A stretch of 64,000 bases of DNA, taken from positions 2,108,001 to 2,172,000 of the forward strand of contig NZ_CP060634.1 of the NCBI RefSeq assembly GCF_014337195.1. The letters are read 5' to 3'. This DNA is from Qiania dongpingensis (lineage in GTDB: Bacteria; Bacillota; Clostridia; Lachnospirales; Lachnospiraceae). Shown piece after piece: positions 7,748-17,783 of the stretch. Position numbers and translations under genes: made by a program. The stretch's first letter is position 1. Every line of letters begins with the position of its first letter. Under the pieces are notes generated by a model, which saw only the letters and a list, made by a program, of their open reading frames with translations, ran no database searches and was not told the DNA's origin.

Positions 7748-9123
7748 GCTCTGAACCGAAGAAACCGAAGAATTCCACCCTGGTGGAGATCAAGAAAGTA
7801 ATATCTAATATAGGGATTTCCAGGCTGATCGTGGCGCTGTTCTTTGTATTCTTGCTCTGTATGACAGCTAAGCAGGAAGTGCCTGGAACCATCAGCAACG
7901 TATTGACGAGAATCGGTATGCATGGTGTGCTGGTCCTCTGTATGGTGCCGTCCATTCGGTCAGGACTCGGTCCCAACTTCGCCGTTCCTTTCGGCATCCT
8001 GGCGGGGCTTTTAGGAGGGCTGATCGCTGTCCAGTTCAATATGACCGGCCTCGGAGGATTTGCCGTAGCGGTCGTATGCGCATTGATCATTTCTTTCCCC
8101 ATGGGGCTTTTATTCGGTTATTTGATGAACCGGGTGAAGAACTCAGAAATGATGGTGGCGACGTATTTCGGCTATGCAATGGTGGCCATCATGTGCATCG
8201 GATGGCTCCTGCTTCCTTTTACGAACAATGCGATCACCTGGTCCATGGGCAAGGGCCTTCGTAATACCATCAATCTGGAGCCGTATTTTGGAAACGCCCT
8301 CAATAATATCGGGGCCATAACAAAATCCTATAATGCGGGAGATACCATGATGATACCGGTCGGTGTGCTGGTGATCTGGCTTGTGGTGTCCATCGTCCTT
8401 TATTGGGTGTTCATCAGGACGAAGGATGTCGACGTGGAAAATATGAAGGATGAGGAGCTGGCCGCTTACAACAAGACGCGGAAGGAAAGAAAGAAAATTG
8501 GCGTGATCTCCATCGCTCTGCTCACAGTGATCTGTGCTGTCCTCGCCTTTGCGGATATCGGATTCCTGCACGGCATTAGGAGTGCGCTGAGTGTACATAT
8601 CACCTTTAAGTCCAATACTTCCATGGAAATTCCCACAGGCATGCTGGTGTTCCTGATTCTCTGCTGTTTTGCCATGTGGCTTTTTAACAAGAGCAAGACC
8701 GGGATTTCCATGGCCGCGGCAGGCTCCAATCCCGATTGTGCCCGCGCCAGCGGCATCAATATCAACAAGCAGCGTATGATCGGCGCGACCATGAGCATCA
8801 TGCTGTCGGCGGTAGGGATTCTCGTGTACGCACAGAGCTTTGGATTCCTGCAGCTTTACAACGCGCCTCTTAATATGTGCTTTCCTCCCATTGCTGCGAT
8901 CTTGATCGGCGGTGCGAGTATAAAACAGGCCAAGATATCCCATGTGCTGATCGGTGTTGTATTATTCCAGGGGATATTGACCATGGGGCCCACCATCGCG
9001 GGAAGATACCTGTCTGGCTTGGGCGACGGCATGGATCCCACGGAAATTGTCCGTATCATCATTACCAACGGCATCATCTTGTATGCGTTGACGAAGGCAG
9101 GAGGTGCATCCAGTGAAGAATAA
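7744..9123 (+). CDS. ABC transporter permease (BPD_transp_2 type)
   Basis: 459-aa integral membrane protein with about eight to ten hydrophobic segments, including LIVALFFVFLLCMTA near 30 and the conserved tract MAAAGSNPDCARASGININ near 325, which resembles the EAA-like cytoplasmic loop of RbsC/YufP permeases. A charged loop (residues 220-250) separates the two halves. Translation is coupled to the ATPase gene by a 4-nt ATGA overlap. With the next gene it forms a heterodimeric channel. Confidence 0.9.
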   Translation: MSSEPKKPKNSTLVEIKKVISNIGISRLIVALFFVFLLCMTAKQEVPGTISNVLTRIGMHGVLVLCMVPSIRSGLGPNFAVPFGILAGLLGGLIAVQFNMTGLGGFAVAVVCALIISFPMGLLFGYLMNRVKNSEMMVATYFGYAMVAIMCIGWLLLPFTNNAITWSMGKGLRNTINLEPYFGNALNNIGAITKSYNAGDTMMIPVGVLVIWLVVSIVLYWVFIRTKDVDVENMKDEELAAYNKTRKERKKIGVISIALLTVICAVLAFADIGFLHGIRSALSVHITFKSNTSMEIPTGMLVFLILCCFAMWLFNKSKTGISMAAAGSNPDCARASGININKQRMIGATMSIMLSAVGILVYAQSFGFLQLYNAPLNMCFPPIAAILIGGASIKQAKISHVLIGVVLFQGILTMGPTIAGRYLSGLGDGMDPTEIVRIIITNGIILYALTKAGGASSEE

Positions 9124-10633
9124 CAGTAAATTTGCAAAGGCGGGCAGCTTTGCCAAGAAAAACATTGCGGCGATCATCTTTATTCTCATTGCGATCATCT
9201 GCTATTCCCTTTCCGGGATGAAGCCCTCCTACGTGATCCAGCAGGTGCTTTTAAGGCTGGGGCAGAACAGCTTCCTGGTCCTGGCGCTGATCATTCCGAT
9301 CATAGCCGGCATGGGACTTAACTTTTCCATCACAGTCGGGGCTATGGCGGCCCAGATAGCCATTTTCTTCGTGACCAACTGGGCATATCAGACTCAGAGC
9401 GCCGTTTTTTCCGGATTTTCCGGATTCCTGATCGCGCTGGTGATGCTGATACCCCTCTCCCTGTTCTTTGGTTTTTTGGCAGGAAAGCTGCTGAACAAGA
9501 CAAAAGGGCAGGAAATGATAGCCGGTATGATCCTTGGCTTTTTTGCCACCGGTATTTATATGTTCTTCTTCCTGATCATTATCGGGACCGTGATTCATAT
9601 TGACAACCCATTCCTGATCATCTCCGGCGGTGTCGGCGTGAAGAATACCTTTGACATTACGATCGCCAGCTCTTTGGACAATCTGTTCAACCGGAAGCTG
9701 GCGGTTGCGGGCCCTTATATCATGTGCCTGTTCATCCTGCACTTCACCCGGAAGATCAATTTCAAATTCTTTGAGGGAAAGAAGCATGGGAAGCTTTTAT
9801 CTGTGATTCCCTTCCTGGCGGGAGCGGCATCTATGACTGCCTATATGCTGGCGGGAGAAAAACCGGCGGATTTCATGATCATCTTCTATTACCTGGGGAT
9901 GGCCATTGCTGTATTGTCGATCGCCCTCAGTGTATACCGGATCGTGAAGTTCAAAAAGGAGGATCTGAAGATTTCCGCGGTCGTTGCTACGGTCGTCTGT
10001 CTGGCTGTGATCATTTTCTTCCAGGCGCTGGAATACGCAAGCCCCAGCTCCAAGGCAGCTTTGGATGAGATCAAAGCGATTTTAAAGGTGAGGGTTCCTA
10101 TGTCCACTTATCTGGCAATCCTGGGGCTCTGCCTGTTCAATACTTTTATTCTCAAGACTAAGATTGGCCAGAATCTGAGAACTGTGGGCCAGAGCATGAG
10201 CGTGGCCACAGCCTCCGGAATCAATGTAAACAAAGTACGTATCTACGCGATCGTATTGTCCACCTTGTTTGCCGGGATCGGCCAGCTGATCTATCTGCAG
10301 TGCATTGGTTCTCTGCAGACCTATGCGGCTCATAACAATATAGCGCTTTATTCTGTAGCAGCCCTTCTGGTGGGCGGCGCTTCAGTTACGAAAGCCACCA
10401 ACAAGCAGGCACTGTTCGGAATCATCATTTTCCATACGATTCTAATCGTGCTTCCCTCCGCTGTGGGATCTGTATTCGAAGATGCTCAGAACAGCGAGTA
10501 CTTCCGGGCGTTCATGCTGTACAGCGTTATCTGCTTCTCACTGATCTCTTACGCGGTCACAGCCAAGAAGAAGAAATCCAAAGCTGCGGACGGGCCGGAA
10601 CAGGAAAAGCTGCCATCGGAGGAGCAAAAATAG
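9113..10633 (+). CDS. ABC transporter permease, second subunit
   Basis: 506 aa if started at the GTG at 9113, which has GGCAGGAGG 8 nt upstream; an in-frame GTG at 9104 lies inside that site. About ten hydrophobic segments and the loop GQSMSVATASGINVNKVR near 365, matching the equivalent loop of the preceding permease, show it is the partner subunit. The C-terminus is Lys/Glu-rich and cytosolic. It overlaps the previous gene by 11 nt and is followed 13 nt later by the amidohydrolase. Confidence 0.88.
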   Translation: MKNNSKFAKAGSFAKKNIAAIIFILIAIICYSLSGMKPSYVIQQVLLRLGQNSFLVLALIIPIIAGMGLNFSITVGAMAAQIAIFFVTNWAYQTQSAVFSGFSGFLIALVMLIPLSLFFGFLAGKLLNKTKGQEMIAGMILGFFATGIYMFFFLIIIGTVIHIDNPFLIISGGVGVKNTFDITIASSLDNLFNRKLAVAGPYIMCLFILHFTRKINFKFFEGKKHGKLLSVIPFLAGAASMTAYMLAGEKPADFMIIFYYLGMAIAVLSIALSVYRIVKFKKEDLKISAVVATVVCLAVIIFFQALEYASPSSKAALDEIKAILKVRVPMSTYLAILGLCLFNTFILKTKIGQNLRTVGQSMSVATASGINVNKVRIYAIVLSTLFAGIGQLIYLQCIGSLQTYAAHNNIALYSVAALLVGGASVTKATNKQALFGIIIFHTILIVLPSAVGSVFEDAQNSEYFRAFMLYSVICFSLISYAVTAKKKKSKAADGPEQEKLPSEEQK

Positions 10634-10646
10634 CAGGAGGCATATC

Positions 10647-11888
10647 GTGATCATTTTAAAGGGTAATGTTATCCCATGCACCGGCGCTCCTCTTATGGAG
10701 AAGGCGGCGGTGGTGGTGGAAGACGGTAAGATCTCCCGGGTCTGCAGGCAGAATGAGCTGCAGGCCCCGGAGGACGCAGAGATCCTGGAGATAGAGGATG
10801 GGACCATCATGCCGGGGCTGATCGAGCAGCACTGCCATATCGGGAACAGTGGGAAACCCAGTTCTCTGGCGTTCTACTGTACCAACCCGTATGAAGAGAC
10901 CGTGTATATGCTGGAGGAGCTGGAAGAGCTTCTGAACGCAGGATACACTTCCATCCGAGACGTGGGCGGCACGGCGAATTTTCTTAAAAAGGCCTGGAAG
11001 ATGGGCAAGGTCAAGGGTCCGAGGATATTTGCGTCTGGCCGTTTGATCTCCGATACAGGGGGACACGGCGACGAATTGCAGAGTTTTCCCCTGGAATTTT
11101 CCAAGACCGGGCTCAGCGGAGTCCTGATCGTGGATGGAGTGGAGGAGTGCCGGAAGGGGGCGCGCCTCATGTTCCGCGACAAGGCGGATTTTTTAAAGAT
11201 CTGTACGACAGGCGGGGTGATGTCGGAAGGGGACCAGCCTGGCCACGCAAATTTTACGGTGGAAGAGATCCGGACGTTTGTGGAGGAGGCAGAACTTAAG
11301 GGGACCTATGTGGCCACCCACGCGGAAGGGACGAAGGGAATCTATCAGGCACTCGTCGGGGGAGTGAAGAGCATAGAGCATGGTACGTTTCTGGATGACC
11401 GGTGTATAGAGCTGATGGAAAAATCGGGGGCCTGGCTGGTGCCTACTCTTTCTACTATGTACTTGCTGACCAAAAATAAGGACAAGCTGGTGCCGTGGAC
11501 GAGGGAAAAAGTAGACGGAATCTATGAGCAGCACTGCAGCGCTGCCAGAAGGGCCTATGAGGCAGGCATCAAGATCGGCACAGGAACCGACTTCATCTAT
11601 GACAGGTCCATGATGCCGTACGGAAAGAACGCCATGGAGCTGGAGCTTCTGACGGAAATCGGGATGTCCCCGATGGAGGCTTTGATGGCGGCAACAAAAA
11701 CGGGAGCAGAGATCATTCTGAGAGGGGAAGAATTGGGGACCGTAGAAGAAGGGAAACTGGCGGACCTGATCATCGTAAGAGGGAACCCATTGGAGGATAT
11801 CACCCTTTTGCAGGAGGCCGGAAACATACCGGTCGTCTTGCAGGAAGGGAAGATCGTAAAAAACCATACCGGAGCCCCTTTCCGCTAG
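10647..11888 (+). CDS. Metal-dependent amidohydrolase (M38 type)
   Basis: 413 aa with a GTG start preceded by GGAGG at 7 nt. An N-terminal beta-sandwich (residues 1-50) leads to the TIM-barrel metal site: EQHCHIG near 59 (HxH), LKICTTGGV near 190 (a candidate bridging Lys), YVATHAEGT near 220, SIEHGTF near 243 and GTGTDFIYD near 312 with the catalytic Asp. This is the imidazolonepropionase/prolidase-like branch of the amidohydrolase superfamily, acting on cyclic amides or dipeptides. As last gene of the ureohydrolase-ABC operon it probably acts on the imported compound or a breakdown product. Substrate unknown. Confidence 0.85.
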   Translation: MIILKGNVIPCTGAPLMEKAAVVVEDGKISRVCRQNELQAPEDAEILEIEDGTIMPGLIEQHCHIGNSGKPSSLAFYCTNPYEETVYMLEELEELLNAGYTSIRDVGGTANFLKKAWKMGKVKGPRIFASGRLISDTGGHGDELQSFPLEFSKTGLSGVLIVDGVEECRKGARLMFRDKADFLKICTTGGVMSEGDQPGHANFTVEEIRTFVEEAELKGTYVATHAEGTKGIYQALVGGVKSIEHGTFLDDRCIELMEKSGAWLVPTLSTMYLLTKNKDKLVPWTREKVDGIYEQHCSAARRAYEAGIKIGTGTDFIYDRSMMPYGKNAMELELLTEIGMSPMEALMAATKTGAEIILRGEELGTVEEGKLADLIIVRGNPLEDITLLQEAGNIPVVLQEGKIVKNHTGAPFR

Positions 11889-12790
11889 ATCGGGCAGGAG
11901 AGGGCATCCGGTCGGTTTTCTAAGGCCTTGAAAAAAGCCACCGCATAGTCATAAAACAGCTGGGTGGAAGGGTCAGGCATGGCCGACGTGCAGGATACAT
12001 ATAGGGGCTGGTACAGGTGGTGATTTTCGATCCGTTTCAGGACGATATGATCCTTGGACGGTTCCCAGGTCTCCGAGGGGAACAGTGCCAGTCCGACGTT
12101 CTGGGCCACCAGGGAGTCGATCATGATCTGGCTGTCACATTCCATGATGATCTTTGGCTTGAACCCTAGAATCTGGAAGAACCCTCTGGAAAATTCGCCG
12201 AATGAGTTCTCCTGACTCAAGACGATAAAGGATTCCTTGCTGAGCGCCTGTAAAGACAGAGTTTCCTGCTTTGCCATTGGGTGTTCCCTGGAAAGGCCAA
12301 TCATACATTCTTCACTGAGAAGCTTGGCAGATTTCCGGAAAGGAGAGGAATCGATCATTTCCTCCGACGCGTGCAGCACGAGACTGCATTCCGCGGGAAT
12401 CTTATGCGGTGATGAAAAATGGTATAGATTGATGTGAATATGCGGATAAGATTGATGAAAAGCAGCAAGCAGCTGAGGAAGCAGCCGGTTGTCATGTATC
12501 ATGGCGATATGGACAGGCGGCAAGTACACAGAGGCTTGCTGCTTCATTTTTTCCCGGGCCTCGTTCAGGGTATCCAGGATGTGGTCAGTATAGCCGAGGA
12601 ATACGATGCCGTTTTCATTTAGAAGGAGCTTCTTGCCCTCGCGGTTGAAAAGCTGTACGCCCAGCTCGCTTTCCAGATTTTTCAAAGAACGGCTGAGGGA
12701 AGGCTGGGATATGCTTAAGTCCGCGGAAGCTTTTGTGATGTTTTCAGATTCCGCTATCTTTTTAAAATAAACAAGCTGATAAAGTTCCAT
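11885..12790 (-). CDS. LysR-family transcriptional regulator
   Basis: 301 aa with the usual layout: N-terminal winged helix-turn-helix (residues 1-60, with ITKASADLSISQPSLSRSLKNLE as recognition region), then a two-lobed effector domain (about 90-290). GGAGG stands 8 nt before the ATG. It is convergent with the amidohydrolase and overlaps its stop by 4 bp, so it is the natural candidate regulator of the operon to its left, though LysR genes more often diverge from their target. The inducer is not evident. Confidence 0.9.
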   Translation of the reverse strand: MELYQLVYFKKIAESENITKASADLSISQPSLSRSLKNLESELGVQLFNREGKKLLLNENGIVFLGYTDHILDTLNEAREKMKQQASVYLPPVHIAMIHDNRLLPQLLAAFHQSYPHIHINLYHFSSPHKIPAECSLVLHASEEMIDSSPFRKSAKLLSEECMIGLSREHPMAKQETLSLQALSKESFIVLSQENSFGEFSRGFFQILGFKPKIIMECDSQIMIDSLVAQNVGLALFPSETWEPSKDHIVLKRIENHHLYQPLYVSCTSAMPDPSTQLFYDYAVAFFKALENRPDALSCPI

Positions 12791-12981
12791 ACTACTACCT
12801 CCACAATAAAACAGACAGCACTTTCCGTAATTATATCCCTAAAAAACAGAAGATGTCAATAAAACGTGAAAAAGGTCGGATAAATAACACAGGGCAGGGA
12901 GAAAGAAGAACAGTTTGGGTGAAACCGCGTAAACTATATCAGAACCATAAAATCACAGCAAATATTTGAGGAGATGATTAA

Positions 12982-13665
12982 ATGCGAAATAATGATATAG
13001 AATTAAACACGGAATCCTGCTGCAGAGGTAACCGGTGCAGGCCGTGCCCGCCGCCATGTCCTCCGCCATGCCCGCCAGGCTGTAAGGGAGACCAGGGAGA
13101 ACCAGGACCGGCAGGCCCCCAAGGAGAACCAGGACCGGCAGGTCCCCAAGGAGAACCAGGACCGGCAGGTCCCCAGGGAGAACCAGGACCAGCAGGTCCC
13201 CAGGGAGAACCGGGACCGGCAGGCCCCCAGGGAGGAAATGGCTCTGCAGGCGCTCTGGCTTATGGATCTTTAAGAGGGATTAGCATAGAGATACCTGGGA
13301 GAGTACCTACACCTGTTCCATTTAGTTTAGCTGGGCCTTTATCCAATATGTCTGTTGATCAGTCGGGTAATAATTTAATAGTGAATGAAACCGGTGTTTA
13401 TCAAATAACGATTTCTATTAATGCGGAAGCCACTGTTGATCCAGACGCCGCTCAACCTTATATAAATGCATTTGTGACGGTCAATGGGATGCCAATCTTT
13501 GACGATATTACTTCTTATTTTAATATAACTAATAGAAGCAGTTCATCATTTATTGTTCAAAGTTCCTTAACAGCAGGTGATGAAATAGGAGTAAGCGCAA
13601 GTACAAACTTTTTAACACTAGGGTATATGAATCGTTCTTTAACCGTTATTCAAATAAGCCGCTGA
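12982..13665 (+). CDS. Collagen-like repeat protein with BclA/C1q-like C-terminal domain
   Basis: 227 aa in three parts. Residues 1-35 are Cys/Pro-rich ([20 protein letters not shown]). Residues 33-88 form a Gly-X-Y collagen tract made of five GEPGPAGPQ units. Residues 90-227 are predicted beta-strands (LAYGSLRG...[10 protein letters not shown]...[10 protein letters not shown]...LTVIQIS) of the trimeric jelly-roll type seen at the end of exosporium protein BclA. Such proteins form surface filaments on spores of Bacilli and Clostridia. The C-terminal half is visibly more A/T-rich than the GC-rich collagen tract, suggesting mosaic origin. GAGGAG precedes the ATG. Spore-surface location is inferred. 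Confidence 0.8.
   Translation: MRNNDIELNTESCCRGNRCRPCPPPCPPPCPPGCKGDQGEPGPAGPQGEPGPAGPQGEPGPAGPQGEPGPAGPQGEPGPAGPQGGNGSAGALAYGSLRGISIEIPGRVPTPVPFSLAGPLSNMSVDQSGNNLIVNETGVYQITISINAEATVDPDAAQPYINAFVTVNGMPIFDDITSYFNITNRSSSSFIVQSSLTAGDEIGVSASTNFLTLGYMNRSLTVIQISR
13096..13230 (+). repeat. Five 27-bp tandem repeats coding GEPGPAGPQ
   Basis: Five near-identical 27-nt units beginning GGAGAACC, differing at only a few positions, mostly third codon positions (CCC/CCA/CCG and CAA/CAG). The array can expand or contract in frame and so change the length of the collagen stalk. Confidence 0.9.
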
Positions 13666-13760
13666 ATCTTGACTATGTAATATAACGATTCCCTTTTCCC
13701 AGTCTGGCGGTTTTCAAAAATAACGTTCTTTAAAATTTGAAAGCGGAGGTAAAACGGGTT

Positions 13761-14018
13761 ATGGAAGTATGGAATATCATTACACAAAAGATAGAAGATA
13801 TCAAAGATGTAACTGTTCCCATTACCCGGGAATCTCATCTATATACGGATTTAGGCTTTGACTCGCTCGCTTTTGTCAGCCTGCTTTTCAGGTTGGAAGA
13901 AGATTTTCAGATATCCTTCGGGATAACGGAGATAGAACAATGTCTGCAGGCAGGAAGGCTGTCTGAGCTGATGGAATCCAAGATAAGAGAACGCGAAAGA
14001 GTGCGGAGGAGACCATGA
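13761..14018 (+). CDS. Acyl carrier protein, stand-alone paralogue
   Basis: 85 aa from ATG 13761 with GCGGAGG 11 nt upstream. The four-helix ACP fold is recognisable by LYTDLGFDSLAFVSLLFRLEE near residue 33; the Ser of the DSL motif is the expected 4'-phosphopantetheine site. The C-terminal tail is basic (RERERVRRRP), unlike the acidic housekeeping AcpP. No synthase or ligase gene lies beside it. It may serve a specialised acylation, but the partner cannot be named. Confidence 0.8.
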   Translation: MEVWNIITQKIEDIKDVTVPITRESHLYTDLGFDSLAFVSLLFRLEEDFQISFGITEIEQCLQAGRLSELMESKIRERERVRRRP

Positions 14019-14110
14019 AGCTGCTTATAACACCGCCGCCTTCCTGCCGGACGGTGGTGCATACAGCGGCGCTTTCTGGGGGACCATTATGGCAGAGATG
14101 AAAATAAAAA

Positions 14111-14137
14111 TTAGCACTCTCCTATTGACAGTGCTAA
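14111..14137 (+). promoter_or_regulatory. CIRCE operator (HrcA binding site) before clpB
   Basis: TTAGCACTC, 9-nt spacer, CAGTGCTAA. This matches the CIRCE consensus TTAGCACTC-N9-GAGTGCTAA with one mismatch. It overlaps the -35 of the clpB promoter, the expected position for HrcA repression. HrcA itself is not in the window. Confidence 0.9.
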
Positions 14138-14153
14138 AAATAAGTGTTATAGT
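14125..14153 (+). promoter_or_regulatory. clpB promoter
   Basis: TTGACA (14125-14130), 17-nt spacer, TATAGT (14148-14153). The -35 is embedded in the right half of the CIRCE operator, so HrcA and RNA polymerase compete. Confidence 0.85.
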
Positions 14154-14198
14154 ACGAATATAACAAAGAAATGGGAAAGTACACAAGGAGGTGTCCTT

Positions 14199-16793
14199 AT
14201 GAATATCAATAAATTTACACAGAATTCTCTGCAGGCAGTTCAGAATTGCGAGAAACTGGCTTATGAATATGGAAATCAGGAGATTGATCAGGAGCATTTG
14301 CTCTCCAGCCTGCTGTCCCTGGACGACAGCCTGATCAAGAAGCTGATCGTTAAGATGGAGATTCAGCCGGAATATTTTGTAAACCGGGTGGATGAGGCGC
14401 TGAATAAGAAGGTCAAAGTATCTGGAGACTCAAAACTTTATGTCAGCAGCGACCTGAACAAGGTTCTTGTCAACGCGGAAGATGAGGCAAAACAGATGGG
14501 AGACGAATATGTATCGGTCGAGCATCTGTTTCTGGCGCTGCTTAAATATCCAAATTCCGCGATGAAGGCATTGTTTAAGGAATTCGGGATTACCAGAGAT
14601 CGTTTTCTGCAGGCCCTTACCACAGTGAGAGGAAACCAGAGAGTGACCAGTGACAATCCGGAGGCCACTTATGATACGCTGGCTAAATACGGAACGGATC
14701 TGGTAGAAAGAGCCAGGAATCAGGAGATGGATCCGGTCATCGGACGGGACACAGAGATACGGAATATCATTCGGATCCTGTCCCGGAAGACAAAAAACAA
14801 CCCGGTACTCATCGGAGAACCTGGCGTCGGCAAGACTGCCGTAGTCGAGGGGCTGGCTCAGAGGATCGTCCGGGGTGACGTGCCGGAGGGGCTGAAGGAC
14901 AAGATCGTGTTTTCCCTGGACATGGGAGCTCTGGTGGCAGGAGCGAAGTACAGGGGGGAATTCGAAGAGCGGCTCAAGGCTGTCTTGGAAGAGGTGAAGA
15001 AGAGTGAAGGAAAGATCCTTCTGTTTGTGGATGAGCTCCACACCATAGTAGGGGCTGGAAAGACAGATGGAGCCATGGACGCGGGGAACATGCTGAAGCC
15101 CATGCTGGCGAGAGGAGAGCTGCATTGCATAGGAGCTACGACCCTGGATGAATACCGCAAATATATTGAAAAGGACGCGGCTCTGGAACGGAGGTTCCAG
15201 CCGGTTATGGTGGATGAACCTACGGTGGAGGATACGATCTCCATCCTGAGGGGGCTTAAGGACAGATATGAGGTATTCCACGGCGTGAAGATCAACGACG
15301 CGGCTTTAGTCAGCGCCGCGATTCTGTCTAATCGCTATATTTCCGACCGGTTCTTGCCAGATAAGGCCATCGACCTGGTGGACGAGGCCTGTGCCCTGAT
15401 CAAGACGGAGCTGGATTCCATGCCGACGGAGCTGGATGAACTGTCCAGAAAGATCATGCAGCTGGAGATTGAAGAAGCAGCTTTAAAGAAGGAGACGGAT
15501 AACCTGAGCAAGGACAGGCTGGCGGCCCTTCAGAAGGAGCTGGCAAATTACCGGGAAGAGTTTGGAAAGATGAAAGCCCAGTGGGATAATGAAAAGACCT
15601 CCGTGGAGAAGCTCCAGAAGCTGCGTGAGCAGATAGATGAGATCAACAGCCAGATTCAGATAGCCAAACAGAACTATGACCTCAACAAAGCCGCTGAGCT
15701 CCAGTACGGCAGACTGCCGGAGCTTACAAAACAGCTGGAGATTGAAGAGGAAAGAGTCAAGGGGCAGGATTTGTCCCTGCTCCATGAAGCGGTGACAGAA
15801 GAGGAAATCGCACGGATCATTTCCCGGTGGACGGGGATTCCGGTGGCGAAATTGACGGAAAGTGAAAGAAACAAGACGCTGCACCTGGATGACGAGCTGC
15901 ATAAGAGGGTGATCGGACAGAACGAAGGCGTCACGAAGGTGACGGAGGCGATAATCCGTTCCAAGGCAGGTATCAAGGACCCGACGAAACCCATCGGTTC
16001 CTTCCTGTTCCTGGGGCCCACCGGCGTCGGCAAGACTGAGCTTGCAAAAGCTCTGGCAGAAAGCCTGTTTGATGACGAACAGAACATGGTCCGTATCGAC
16101 ATGAGCGAATATATGGAGAAATACTCGGTATCCCGTCTGATCGGAGCGCCTCCCGGATATGTCGGCTATGACGAAGGCGGTCAGCTGACAGAGGCCGTGA
16201 GGAGGAAGCCTTATTCGGTGGTCCTGTTTGACGAGATTGAAAAAGCCCATCCGGATGTATTCAATGTGCTTCTGCAGGTGCTGGACGACGGGCGCATCAC
16301 GGATTCTCAGGGCAGGACAGTGGATTTCAAGAACACGATCCTGATCATGACCTCCAACCTGGGCTCCTCTTATCTGCTGGAGGGAATAGACGAGGACGGG
16401 ACTATCAGGCCGGAAAATGAGAAACTTGTCATGAATGACCTCAAGAATCATTTCCGTCCGGAATTCCTGAACCGTCTGGACGAGATCATCATGTTCAAGC
16501 CGCTGACAAAGGATGACATCGGCCATATCATCGGGCTGATGGTGGAAGGCGTGAACAAGCGCCTGGAGGAGCGTGAAATCTCCATCCGCCTGACGAAAGC
16601 GGCGGAGGACTTTGTGGTGGAAAACGGATATGATCCGGTCTACGGCGCAAGGCCCCTGAAACGGTATCTCCAGAAGCATGTGGAGACTCAGGCGGCGAAG
16701 CTGATACTGGCGGATCAGGTGCGGGCCGGGGATACCATCGTCATGGATGTGAAGGACGGCGCCCTGACGGCCTATGTGGAAGCGAAGCGATAA
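14199..16793 (+). CDS. clpB: ATP-dependent chaperone ClpB
   Basis: 864 aa, full ClpB/Hsp104 architecture: N-domain repeats (1-145), AAA1 with GEPGVGKT near 206 and Walker B LLFVDELH near 275, the coiled-coil middle domain (about 405-525, [23 protein letters not shown]), and AAA2 with GPTGVGKT near 605 and [12 protein letters not shown] near 675. The middle domain separates it from ClpC, and no IGF/L ClpP-docking loop is evident. It resolves protein aggregates together with DnaK. Start fixed by AAGGAGG. Upstream CIRCE and TTGACA/TATAGT promoter show heat-shock control by HrcA. Confidence 0.97.
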   Translation: MNINKFTQNSLQAVQNCEKLAYEYGNQEIDQEHLLSSLLSLDDSLIKKLIVKMEIQPEYFVNRVDEALNKKVKVSGDSKLYVSSDLNKVLVNAEDEAKQMGDEYVSVEHLFLALLKYPNSAMKALFKEFGITRDRFLQALTTVRGNQRVTSDNPEATYDTLAKYGTDLVERARNQEMDPVIGRDTEIRNIIRILSRKTKNNPVLIGEPGVGKTAVVEGLAQRIVRGDVPEGLKDKIVFSLDMGALVAGAKYRGEFEERLKAVLEEVKKSEGKILLFVDELHTIVGAGKTDGAMDAGNMLKPMLARGELHCIGATTLDEYRKYIEKDAALERRFQPVMVDEPTVEDTISILRGLKDRYEVFHGVKINDAALVSAAILSNRYISDRFLPDKAIDLVDEACALIKTELDSMPTELDELSRKIMQLEIEEAALKKETDNLSKDRLAALQKELANYREEFGKMKAQWDNEKTSVEKLQKLREQIDEINSQIQIAKQNYDLNKAAELQYGRLPELTKQLEIEEERVKGQDLSLLHEAVTEEEIARIISRWTGIPVAKLTESERNKTLHLDDELHKRVIGQNEGVTKVTEAIIRSKAGIKDPTKPIGSFLFLGPTGVGKTELAKALAESLFDDEQNMVRIDMSEYMEKYSVSRLIGAPPGYVGYDEGGQLTEAVRRKPYSVVLFDEIEKAHPDVFNVLLQVLDDGRITDSQGRTVDFKNTILIMTSNLGSSYLLEGIDEDGTIRPENEKLVMNDLKNHFRPEFLNRLDEIIMFKPLTKDDIGHIIGLMVEGVNKRLEEREISIRLTKAAEDFVVENGYDPVYGARPLKRYLQKHVETQAAKLILADQVRAGDTIVMDVKDGALTAYVEAKR

Positions 16794-16815
16794 AGAAAAG
16801 GAAGGTACATTTCCA

Positions 16816-16992
16816 ATGGAACTGCCTAAGGACCCGGCAATGCTTTTAAGCATTGTCAATATGAAGCTGAGGGATTTTTATCCCACGCTGACGACGCTCT
16901 GTGAGGAAATGGAGATAAAAGAAACAGAACTTACGGAGCGTCTGGCTTCCATCGGCTATGAGTACGATGCCGATGGAAACCAGTTTGTGTAA
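16816..16992 (+). CDS. DUF4250 small protein
   Basis: 58 aa, MELPKDPAMLLSIVNMKLRD at the start and IGYEYDADGNQFV at the end, matching the short DUF4250 family of Clostridia as I remember it. Predicted to be mostly helical; no known motif. Function unknown. It lies 22 nt after clpB behind GGAAGG and could be cotranscribed with it. Confidence 0.8.
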   Translation: MELPKDPAMLLSIVNMKLRDFYPTLTTLCEEMEIKETELTERLASIGYEYDADGNQFV

Positions 16993-17069
16993 AGCCCCTC
17001 CAAGTTGGATAGTACATGTGTCCTCCTGCATATAATAGATAAAATACGCAGTTAAAGGGGACAGGAACC

Positions 17070-17783
17070 TTGGGTAAGCGGGGAGTCACAGTTCTTTTAA
17101 CCGTTTTACTGGCAGTCTGCCTGCTGGGAATGGAAAAAATAAAGAGCCGGGAGGCCGGCACGGAGCCGGAACAGGAGGAAAATATAAACGTGGGGGCAGA
17201 GACGGCTGAGAGCACGGCGGAGGATGAGCCCCGGCTGGTAGCTCTCACCTTTGACGACGGCCCCCATGCCGTTTTTACAAAGAAGCTGCTGGACGGCCTG
17301 AAAGAGCGGGATGTAAAAGCCACTTTCTTTCTCATTGGAAAAAGCATTGAGGGGAAGGAAGACGTGGTAAAGCAGATGGCCGAGGACGGTCATCTGGTCG
17401 GAAGCCATACGTATAACCATGTGCAGCTGACAAAGCTCCCGGTAAAAAAAGCATGCGAAGAAATTACGATGACCAACGACGCCATTTACAATGTCACCGG
17501 GAAGATACCGGAATACATCCGGCCGCCCTTTGGATCCTGGGATAAAGAATTGGAATGTGCGGTAAACATGACGGCAGTCTTGTGGAATGTGGACCCGAGA
17601 GACTGGCAGGTACAGGATACGGACACGGTGGTGAAACATGTGCTGAACCATGTGGAAAACGGAAGCATCATCCTTCTCCATGATGTTTATGGTACATCTG
17701 TAGAAGCGGCTTTCCAGATCGTGGATGCGCTGAAGGAACAGGGCTATACCTTTGTAACGGTGGATGAACTGATTTTAGACTAA
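17070..17783 (+). CDS. Polysaccharide deacetylase (CE4 family), membrane-anchored
   Basis: 237 aa from TTG 17070; this start keeps the N-terminal hydrophobic segment (VTVLLTVLLAVCLLGM) that exports the enzyme. CE4 landmarks: TFDDGPH near 65 (catalytic Asp and metal Asp), GSHTYNHVQ near 110 (metal His pair), RPPFGSWD near 150 and VDPRDWQ near 175. The family removes N-acetyl groups from peptidoglycan or other GlcNAc/MurNAc polymers at the cell surface. A sporulation PdaA role or a lysozyme-resistance PgdA role are both possible. Confidence 0.88.
   Translation: MGKRGVTVLLTVLLAVCLLGMEKIKSREAGTEPEQEENINVGAETAESTAEDEPRLVALTFDDGPHAVFTKKLLDGLKERDVKATFFLIGKSIEGKEDVVKQMAEDGHLVGSHTYNHVQLTKLPVKKACEEITMTNDAIYNVTGKIPEYIRPPFGSWDKELECAVNMTAVLWNVDPRDWQVQDTDTVVKHVLNHVENGSIILLHDVYGTSVEAAFQIVDALKEQGYTFVTVDELILD

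Noticed and set aside
13096-13230. Short tandem array considered as CRISPR
   Set aside because: Units are contiguous without spacers and encode an in-frame Gly-X-Y collagen repeat.
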